From NCBI GenBank assembly GCA_036785325.1, contig JAXIVH010000018.1, positions 2,815,145 through 2,879,144 on the forward strand: a stretch of DNA of 64,000 nt, in the 5' to 3' direction. This DNA is from Urophycis tenuis. Lineage: Eukaryota; Chordata; Actinopteri; Gadiformes; Phycidae. The notes beneath the pieces were generated by a model. It was not told where the DNA came from and did no database searches. It saw only the letters and a list, made by a program, of their open reading frames with translations. A program made the position numbers and the translations under genes. Positions 55,317-64,000 of the stretch are shown in pieces; the first letter of the stretch is position 1; every line of letters begins with the position of its first letter.

Positions 55317-55962
55317 CAGTGTGAAGGCTGTGCGAGGAGGCTGTGAGCATGAGAAAGGAGGTCTGTGTGGAGCGAGGGCAGAAGGAGGAGGAGATAACCA
55401 GACCCAGGCTGGAAGGGGGTGGGGGGTGAGGAGTGGGGGGGGGGGGAGGGGGGGAGGAGAAAAAACAACAGGAAACCCAGTCCAACTGAATCGCCGTTCG
55501 CTGTGGCCAAAAAAAAAATCCAAGCGCAGCTTCGAAACTGACAAGGACAAGAACCCTGTGGGCCTTCTTCTGCCTAAAAACCCTCCAGAGATCAGGACTT
55601 CTGCCTTCTCCCTCTCGGTGTTCCTGGGTGAAGCGGAGGAGCCACGGCAGCACAGCAGTGACGTCACGTCTGTGCAGGCAGGGAGGGCAGAGAGCTGGTC
55701 ATCCCTGGAACGGCGAGGATGGTCAAGATGTGAGCGGATGCAGACGGTCGCGGAGCTGAACACTGGACCCGGGGGCTTCTGCTCGGTTAACTTTCTCTTG
55801 GTGGTGGAGAAGCTTCTCTTTTTTTTCCCCCCTCTCCCTTCTCTTGGTCCAGAGCCTCTCTCTCTTTGTGTTCCCGGGGAGGTCTTATGGATGTGAAGGC
55901 GCCGCACCGCGTCCGCAGACATTTCTTTGTTTAAGGTCTTCTGGACGTCTTAGAGGATCCAC

Positions 55963-56629
55963 ATGAAGAACAAGGGCTCGAAGCTGAAGTCTAAGAAGAA
56001 AGGAAGCGATAATGTGTTTGGCTGTGACCTGATCGAACATCTGCAGAGCTCGGCAGAGGACGGTGAGCTCCGCTCTTTTTAAAACTGTTTGTTACTTTAA
56101 GGAACGGCGTGTGCGTGAATCAGCTGTTTTGGAAATGAAAGGCGAATCGTACAGAGCAGGGGTGAAAGACTTGACTGTACACATGCAGGCCCTGCTGTGG
56201 GAGAACAGAAGGACTTTGTTTTATATTTACTGTAGCCTTATACAGGGCAGCTTGTTGAGCTTCCACAGAGAACATGAAGTCGGCAGTCAGACTTATTGCG
56301 TTACATTACGTTTATTCAGAATTCATAATGCGTTTGGTCCAAAGCAACTTACAATTCAACAAATCACCCTAAAAAGTGTGAGAGTCATTTACATAGAAGA
56401 CTTTAGCTATAAATTCTGTATATATTGTTGGCAAATGTAAATCGACTGGGGGAATTCTTCTTGGAAGTTTCCACAGCCAGGGCCTTGCAACACTGTCGTG
56501 TTTGAATGACAACTCATTCAAGAAGCAGCGAGGGAATAAAATGAGGGATTTGTCATGCAGGGCGTGGCTCAGAGACTGTGGTATTTTCTGTTTTTTTTTC
56601 GGGTCAGTTTCCTCCGGGCACTGAGGAGC

Positions 56630-56698
<69 letters not shown>

Positions 56699-57771
56699 AG
56701 GGTCTGCTGGGCTCGTGGTGAGGCGGGAGCAAAAATACACACAAGAAGGGGCCGTAGAGAAACTTTCACCATCACCATCATCATCATCATACCAGTTTCA
56801 TTGACAAAAACAACAATAACGGTCTCCACATTGATGTGACTGTAGTTGTCTGGGTTTTTACACGTGTAACTATATCTCCCTGACCTATATATTTAACATG
56901 CTTTTAGTTGTTTTTGTTGTGTTGTTTAGTGGGCTGAGGGCATGGGCCTGAGCTCTGTAATTGTGTCAGGGATGAATGCCGCAAAGTGTTTTATTGGGAC
57001 TGTGTTACAGTTACGAGCCAGGCCGCGAAAATAGAGAAACAAGTTAAAATAACAGCACATTCATCGTCTGCTCCGCCACAAATCACTTTTCTGCAGACGG
57101 CACGTTAAAACAAAACATGTGACTCAACATTGCGAATAGGCCCAACAAGCTCATTTGTCGTTGCGGCAGAGGAAGGCAGATAGCGTCTATAAAGTTAAAC
57201 ACAGGACTGTTCCGACTTTATTCTGGTAAAAGATGTGAGTCACGGAAGTATATACAACACTTGTTCTACAGATTACTGGAAAACCTGGAGAGCCATGAAA
57301 TTACACTTCAATTTAAAAGCACTAGGCTGAGAGCCACAGAATACCTTACAATTATTCGGTCTGCCTCTGTGCGCAGGACACAGTGTCTGACCTTAGCTCC
57401 ACCTTGTCATGTGTACAGATTTAGCCTTTGAATAAGTACCACTTTTGCCCCAAAATGGCTGCTTTAGGCCCTGGTATACATGAGTGTATTACAGACACAT
57501 AGACTGAAGAATGACCAGAGTAACAATCACTGACCACAAAGTCTTTACACTGTGTCTATTTGTCTTTCTAAATGAGAGCAAATGCTGTTGCCTGCACAAT
57601 CCCAATAAATAGGGGTTCGTACGGCATATAATGCCATGTGACATGCTTTTTTGTCCAGCTGTATCAATAGATTCATTGTGGATGATCAGTACATCTTAGA
57701 AACCATCAAGCTTTATCGACCATTCACTTTAACTAGCTTTTTTTTTTTTTTAATTATTATTAGCCTATATT

Positions 57772-57820
<49 letters not shown>

Positions 57821-60174
57821 GCACCCCAAAAGAGAGAATCCAAGTCAGGGTCTATTATAAGATCTACCATGCGACTTAATAAGAAATATTGTTCAATCAA
57901 CATGAGCACCGCTCAACAGATCTTAGATCTCACAACACACTAAATCTGGCAAAACAATTAACGTTAACATACCGTTTCCTGTCATTGTGATGGTTCTAGC
58001 CACCCCAGTGGTTTCCTTCTACTGTCACAGCACAGCGAAGTTTTGACAGTGCAGTGGAAACCGGAGCTCCAATCTCGTAAAGCAGAAGAGATAAGGTTAA
58101 ACTTCTCGGTGTAGTGGTTGGCTTGCGCTCCGCCGAGCGTTTTACGCGCACAGCGCCGCGTAAAAGATTCCAGTAAGCCATTTCGCGTAAACGCTTTCAT
58201 AGAGCTTGATTTGATGTTTGCCAGTCTCCTAATTTGAATCAGACTAAAAGCATGATACTGCATAATACAATGTATATTATTGGAAAAGCAACTTTTGCGA
58301 CTCAAAGTGGTCTAAGCAGGCTAAAAAGAGAACCGTAATAATTAAGAGATAGACTCAACCCTCTTTACTTTTTTCACAAAGCTGTTGGACACCAATCCAT
58401 ACTAAACACATCCAGCCATTGTGTAAATGTTTCAATAAGCCACTTAGGCCTATTCCATGATAAACTAGAAATGCAAAATATTAACTTCAAGCATGTGTTT
58501 GAAACGAACGTGGTTTGGCACGCTGCCTGTACGATGGTAAACAATGATTAGCGGCATACATTTTACACCACTTCCTCAGCGACGAACCAGCGGTGATTTG
58601 TAACGCATACAATCATTACGAAAGGCCTACAGCATGTGGGGTTGGTGGCAACTTTTCAAAAGTCTTGTTTCTATTAGAGGAAATGTCGCAAGTATTACCA
58701 GCTACAAGGGCTGGGTGGGACAGGCTTCCTTTGAAACAAACAAACCATTTTTTAACTTCCTGTGGAGGTCCACCTTCTCCGCTGCGGTCCGACAGAGTTG
58801 GCCCACACTGCGCAGTCTGCTCTGTTTACACTGTCCCCTGTGAAGCATGTGTTTAGTGCTCGGTTTACCTTAGTTTCTGACTTTGTTTGTGTGCTCCAGT
58901 TATATGTATGTCTGCCCATTCGCTGACTGGGTTTGCGCTCCTCACGTTTCTTCTCAGGGCTCCTTCCCTCTGGGTTTGGGGACTTTTTATACATCTAAAT
59001 ATAAAATTGTCATTTCCCTTCATATAAATGGAAGGAAGTGAAGACTAAATCATTTGGTTTGGAAGATAGCAGGGCAAAAATGAAGGTAATAATCTTGTGA
59101 AACAGAATGTGTAGATTGAAGTATAACTCAAGGTTGTATACGTAGTCCAGTGCCATTTTTTGGGATCGCCAAAAGTGTTTAAGCTGTGAACCTCTGTCCT
59201 GACTACTGCTGTGAACCTCTGTCCTGACACTGCTGTGAACCTCTGTCCTGATTACTGCTGTGAACCTCTGTCCTGACTACTGCTGTGAACCTCTGTCCTG
59301 ACACTGCTGTGAACCTCTGTCCTGATTACTGCTGTGGACCTCTGTCCTGACTACTGCTGTGAACCTCTGTCCTGACTACTGCTGTGAACCTCAGTCCTGA
59401 CTACTGCTGTGGACCTCTGTCCTGACTACTGCTGTGAACCTCTGTCCTGACTACTGCTGTGAACCTCTATCCTGACTACTGCTGTGAACCTCTGTCCTGA
59501 CTACTGCTGTGAACCTCTGTCCTGATTACTGCTGTGAACCTCTGTCCTGACTACTGCTGTGGACCTCTGTCCTGACTACTGCTGTGAACCTCTGTCCTGA
59601 CTACTGCTGTGAACCTCTGTCCTGACTACTGCTGTGAACCTCTGTCCTGACTACTGCTGTGAACCTCTGTCCTGACTACCGCTGTGAACCTCTGTCCTGA
59701 CTATACTGCTGTGAACCTCTGTCCTGACTACTGCTGTGAACCTCTGTCCTGACTACTGCTGTGAACCTCTGTCCTGACTACTGCTGTGAACCTCTGTCCT
59801 GACTACTGCTGTGAACCTCTGTCCTGACTACTGCTGTGAACCTCTGTCCTGACTACTGCTGTGAACCTCTGTCGTGACACTGCTGTGAACCTCTGTCCTG
59901 ACTACTGCTGTGGACCTCTGTCGTGACACTGCTGTGCTCCCAGTCCCCCAGGTTCTGAAGACATGTGCAGAGTTCATTGAGCACCATGGAGTGGTGGACG
60001 GCATCTACCGGCTGTCGGGGGTCACCTCCAACATCCAGCGCCTCAGGTATGGAGGAGCACTGAACGAGCCACGCCTCCAGCTACCATAGCTACTCCTAGA
60101 TGAGAGAGAGACTTAGAGAGAGAGAGGGAGGGAGAGAGAGAGGGAGAGGAGAGAGAGAGAGAGAGAGAGAAAGT

Positions 60175-60220
<46 letters not shown>

Positions 60221-60234
60221 AAGTGTGTGTGAGA

Positions 60235-60265
<31 letters not shown>

Positions 60266-60592
60266 GGCCGTTTACTATGAGAGATCTGATTAAACAATCT
60301 CCAGTCAGTAACAAGGGGAGTTCTTCCTCCTGCTCTTTCTCAGGACTTTGAAGTTACTTATTGTTGCTGACTAATAAGGACCTGAGGGGCTCTTGGAGGT
60401 GGTTATGGTGATGATGGCCAAAATGAACTTGTCTGGGGATAAGGCTCGAAATGTTGAAGCTAAATCAACGTTCATATTTTCAAATAATATATATGCAAAT
60501 AATATTACGCAAATGCAAAACCATGATACTCCAAAAGTAGTTCTTGGATGATTCACTCAGTTCAAAGTAAACTTCAACTGTGTGTGTGTGCA

Positions 60593-60632
<40 letters not shown>

Positions 60633-61323
60633 CCTGTGTGCGTGTGTGCGTGCGTGTGTGTGTACATGCCTGTGTGCGTGCGTGCCTGTGTGTGTATGTG
60701 CGTGTGCGTGCGTCTATGTGTGTGCGTGCGTGTGCGCGTGCCTGTGTGTGTGTGCGTGCCTGTGTGTGTGTGTGCACGTGCGTGCGTGCGTGCCTGTGTG
60801 TGTGCGTGTGTCTGTGTATGTGCGTGTGCGTGCGTGCGTGTGTGTGCGTGTGTCTGTGTATGTGCGTGTGCGTGCGTGCGTGCGTGCGTGCGTGCGTGTG
60901 TGTGTGTGTGTGCGTGCCTGTGTGTGTGTGTGCACGTGCGCGTGCGTGCCTGTGTGTGTGCGTGTGTCTGTGTATGTGCGTGTGCGTGCGTGCGTGTGTG
61001 TGTGTGGTGTGTGTGTGTGTGTGCGTTGGTCTCCCCAGGCAGGAGTTCAGCAGTGATTCGTGCCCTGACCTCACTAAGGAGGTCTACCTCCAGGACATCC
61101 ACTGTGTGGGCTCCTTATGCAAGCTCTACTTCAGAGAGCTGCCCAACCCCCTGCTCACCTATGAGCTCTACAGCCAGTTCACCGTAGGTCCTAACCTTCC
61201 CACTAGAACACACATTCAGCTGAACATCACATCAACATCACTCAACATCACTTCATGTAATTACACAAATAATTTTTGTTGTTGAAACAGATGTTTTCTG
61301 CCTGGATACAGACTGTAGTGCTG

Positions 61324-61406
<83 letters not shown>

Positions 61407-64000
61407 TTCTCGCTCACTCTCCCTTTGTACAGTAATACATCAACAGATGCTTTTTTCTGCATCTCACAGTACCGTGCGTGCGTACATTCTTATCGCGGCT
61501 GGTCCCACTGAGAATCGAACCCCTGGCCCCTGAACAGCTCTGAGCTTGGCCTTCTCAATGTAATGCAGTAACTCTTCTCCCAACAGGAGGCAGCCCGTAT
61601 CCAGGGGCCGCAGGAGAAGCTGGAGCACATTCAGGGGGTCATCAAGGAGCTACCGGTCTCCCACTTCAGGTGAGTACACCTGTGGGGGGGGGGCAGCGGG
61701 GTCATCCAGGCAATCACGCCCTGGAGAGACCCGGGTTCGATTCCTGTCCCTGTGCTGCATGTCCTTCCCTCTCTCTCCTTAAACCCTCCTCACTGTCCTT
61801 TCCATTAAAGCACCACAAGGTAAACAGACCTCGACCACTGCCTAAAGAGCCAGTAGCAGCACTGGGAGTGTGAAAACAGCTGTAACACATATATTCTCCC
61901 ATTCATGCCAGGACCCTGGAGTACCTGACCAAACACCTGTCGCACCTGGCCACCCTGAGCTGCCAGACCAACATGCACACTCGCAACCTGGCCTTGGTCT
62001 GGGCCCCCAACCTGCTCAGGTGAGGGTGACGTCAGAGCAGGGCTACTTGGGGTTCCGTGCCTTTATTTGTGAACCTGTGACTGTTTGCTGCCAGGCCATA
62101 CCATGAGGCTTGGGAGAATGCCATGGTTAGAGGACCCCCACTGGGTGAACCCATGCTATGTGTATATGTGTGTGTCCAAATTACTTTGTTTATTTTCCTT
62201 AATATCAAAAGAAACTCATTTAGACTTCAATGCAATGCAACTTTCTTCAACGACATTTATCTCAGAATGTTTTCACAATGTTACAATACTTGCAACCCTT
62301 GGGAGAACTCATGTCTCTCATTAACCCCCCCCCCCAGGTGTAAAGACATCGACGCGTCAGCCTGCAGCGGGGACCAGGCCTTCCAGGAGGTACGCGTGCA
62401 GCAGGCGGTGGTGGAGTTCATTCTCAACCACACCGAGCAGATCTTCAACAATGGGACCGGCCTCTGCAAGGCTAAAGAAGGTAACGCTAACTCTCCACGT
62501 CGTCGTGATTCTCGCTCTTAATACACACCACACCTGGTTTAGAGGAAGATGGCCGATGGCCCTTCTTCCTAATGACTTCTGAATGAATCTTAAAACTCTC
62601 AGTAAGTCGCTTTGGATGAAAACCTCTACATTTACATTCAGGGCATTTAGCAGACACTTTTATCCAAGGCGACTTACAAAGAGTACATTTGTCATCAGAA
62701 GGTGAAACATTTCATTGCTGCTAATACAGTAAGAAAGTCACCAGAACAACTTTCAAGCATTTCAATTGCTAGGTGAACCATTGCTAGTATACAACATCTC
62801 TGGTAAGTGCCAAGTTAGTGCAAGATGTACAACATTCAAGAGCATGAGGGTAGGGGGGGGGGGGGGTTTAGAGGTAGAGGATGGATGTTATGCTCTAAAT
62901 GGCTGAATAGAAAACATAAACATTGTTTGTAGTGGCGATGGTGTTTGACCGCCAGCAAACAGGTTCTGTGTTTGACCCACACTGTGTGCAGTCTAACTCC
63001 TTTATGCATCCAGGAGGACAACGCCAGCAAAATGGCGCCATTCTAAAACGTGATCGGTAATGTAATGTAATAATGTAACCAGGTCTTCCCTGTAATCCTC
63101 TCCCAGGGTTGAGCTTTGCGTGCGGGGAGAAGTACGCCACGCTGCCCCTCAGCGGAGGCCACTGTGGGCCCATGAAGCTGATGAGCCTGGAGGAGGCCCA
63201 GGCCCGCTCGCTGGGCCCGGGACACCCGGTCCACCGCGAGCGCCAGAGGGAGAACAGCCTGCCGGACGCCAGCACCGCCACGCTGTACCACACCGTCCTG
63301 GACATCTCCGACACCAAGTAGGGACCCGGGGGGCGCAGGGGGGGGGGGGGGGGGGGGGGTTGAGTGTACCGCCAGATGTTCTGGGTTTGATCCCCAAAGT
63401 GTGGAGTCCAACCTGTAGGCCTTATTTATTCAGTCTACCGTACGTGTGGTAACTTGTTATGGTTACTATAGCATAACCAGACAAACACAGGGTTTATTTG
63501 GTTGGTTATGATGTATGGTGTACGAGCAGTTAGGATTGACTGGATGGACTGCTGGCGAAGGTTTTCGAGGGATTTTTGTAGTTTCATTGAAGTGATCTCA
63601 TGTTGCACTGCTAACGGTCCCTAGAAGGTACATTTTACCTCAAGGAGTTTCCCTCTTTTTTGAGGAGTTTTTAACAAGGACCTGTGAAGCCCTTAGAGAC
63701 TGTTACTGTGATTCAGGGCTGTACAAACCTTCACCTTCTTCTGACAAATGTACACTTTGTAAGTCGCTTAGGATAAAAGCATCTGCTAAATGCCCTAAAT
63801 GTAAATGTAAATGTACAAAACACTGTACAAAGACACTAAATGTGCTGAATGTCCGTTCTACAGGAGGAAATTTTCAGGGAAATCTAAGAAGTGGAAGTCT
63901 ATCTTCAACCTGGGGAGGTCCGGGAACGAATCCAAGGGCAAACTCAGCCGGAACGGCAGCGTGTTCATCAGGGGACCAAACACAGGTACCATCCTCACCA
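55963..64000 (+). CDS. arhgap31: ARHGAP31 (CdGAP), Rho GTPase-activating protein, 5' part (8 exons)
   Basis: GTPase-activating protein for Cdc42 and Rac1 at adhesions and lamellipodia. Exons: 55963-56062, 59944-60046, 61039-61183, 61587-61669, 61912-62019, 62338-62480, 63107-63317, 63864-63985. They join in frame to 338 codons; the gene continues past the window (human protein about 1440 aa). Seen: polybasic N-terminus MKNKGSKLKSKKKG, a candidate lipid-binding patch as in mammalian CdGAP. The RhoGAP domain spans about residues 34-220 with the arginine finger in GIYRLSGVTSN (R56), ELPNPLLTYELY, and NMHTRNLALVWAPNLLR. Then MKLMSLEEAQARSL and KSKKWKSIFNLGRSG, which identify ARHGAP31 rather than ARHGAP32/33. 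The ATG is the first matching the human N-terminus. Adjacent b4galt4 matches human 3q13. Confidence 0.95.
56630..56697. repeat. (GT)n microsatellite, arhgap31 intron 1
   Basis: About 33 GT units. The rest of intron 1 (56063-59943) holds an old reverse UnaL2-type tail near 56300-56365, a TTG array and the minisatellite before exon 2. Confidence 0.95.
57773..57820. repeat. (TTG)n microsatellite, arhgap31 intron 1
   Basis: About 16 perfect TTG units after an AT-rich stretch. Confidence 0.95.
59180..59936 (+). repeat. ~25-bp minisatellite, about 30 copies, upstream of arhgap31 exon 2
   Basis: Unit ACTGCTGTGAACCTCTGTCC TGACT, with occasional shorter GACACTGCTGTG variants and A/G substitutions (GTGGACC). 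The last unit ends seven bases before the exon 2 acceptor AG at 59942-59943. Confidence 0.95.
60107..60265. repeat. (GA)n microsatellite, arhgap31 intron 2
   Basis: Interrupted GA repeat beginning about 60 bases after the exon 2 donor. Confidence 0.95.
60576..61029. repeat. long GT/GCGT repeat ending at the arhgap31 exon 3 acceptor
   Basis: About 450 bases of GT and GCGT with higher-order repetition (GTGTGTCTGTGTATGTGCGT units recur). It ends about 10 bases before exon 3, leaving only TTGGTCTCCCCAG as tract and acceptor. Confidence 0.95.
61326..61403. repeat. (TC)n microsatellite, arhgap31 intron 3
   Basis: About 35 TC units, imperfect at the 3' end. Confidence 0.95.
61690..61830 (+). mobile_element. 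SINE-like repeat, arhgap31 intron 4
   Basis: CCGGGTTCGATTCCTGTCCC gives a near-consensus pol III B-box. It is followed by GCTGCATGTCCTTCCCTCTC and CATTAAAGCACCACAAGG, a combination that looks like a fish tRNA-derived SINE. Confidence 0.5.
62628..62825 (-). mobile_element. L2/UnaL2-tailed nonautonomous retroelement, reverse orientation
   Basis: Third copy of the family (ACATTTACATTCAGGGCATTT, GACACTTTTATCC, then the shared body). A separate forward-tail fragment (AAGTCGCTTTGGATGAAAA) lies immediately upstream at 62603. Confidence 0.75.
63540..63817 (+). mobile_element. UnaL2-tailed retroelement, forward orientation, with (TGTAAA)n end
   Basis: Ends with AAGTCGCTTAGGATAAAAGC, CTGCTAAATGCC and three to four ATGTAA units, the expected 3' tail of UnaL2-type LINEs and SINEs. 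It lies about 50 bases upstream of arhgap31 exon 8; the 5' limit is uncertain. Confidence 0.65.

Noticed and set aside
59180..59936. Regular repeat array as a CRISPR candidate
   Set aside because: Contiguous ~25-base units without spacers in a vertebrate intron; it is a minisatellite.
60548..61285. 245-aa plus-strand open frame leading into RhoGAP residues
   Set aside because: The 5' two-thirds is GT repeat; only 61039-61183 is exon sequence, entered from a splice acceptor.

Overview
The window is vertebrate nuclear DNA, almost certainly from a ray-finned (teleost) fish. The genes are split into many exons with GT-AG introns. The coding sequence is recognisably orthologous to vertebrate genes. 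Introns and spacers are packed with (CA)n, (TC)n and poly-C microsatellites, minisatellites, tRNA-derived SINEs, repeats with a UnaL2-type LINE tail, and hAT/Harbinger-like DNA elements. The species cannot be named from the sequence alone.

Layout: (1) 196-8967 (+), cdc23, the APC/C subunit APC8, 16 coding exons, 573 aa. (2) 10385-20557 (-), kif20a, a mitotic kinesin-6, 18 coding exons, 911 aa, tail-to-tail with cdc23. (3) 22352-27685 (-), a cationic amino acid transporter closest to slc7a2, 11 coding exons, 600 aa. (4) 32065-37648 (+), casr, the extracellular calcium-sensing receptor, 6 coding exons, 944 aa. (5) 39904-49507 (+), b4galt4, a Golgi beta-1,4-galactosyltransferase, 6 coding exons, 350 aa; its intron 1 holds a ~3.9 kb hAT transposon with its own nested insertions. 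(6) 55963 to the window end (+), the 5' part of arhgap31 (CdGAP), 8 exons covering the polybasic N-terminus and the whole RhoGAP domain. Every exon listed was joined by hand; all junctions use GT/AG and keep phase.

The genes do not form an operon. They fall into two conserved neighbourhoods: cdc23 and kif20a (both mitotic; neighbours in human 5q31) and casr-b4galt4-arhgap31 (human 3q13-q21), with slc7a2 between them.

The most unusual feature is that short tandem duplications have captured splice sites. Exon 5 of b4galt4 ends inside a 7 x 70 bp array that repeats its 5' splice site. A separate 4 x 70 bp array lies just upstream of the same exon. The donor of cdc23 exon 6 is duplicated 70 bp downstream, and the acceptor of cdc23 exon 10 is the last unit of a ~48 bp repeat. 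The acceptors of kif20a exon 15 and arhgap31 exon 2 abut 20 bp and ~25 bp arrays. The hAT element is also informative: its two-exon transposase is broken by one in-frame stop and by a ~690 bp MITE whose target duplication and reading frame can be read directly.
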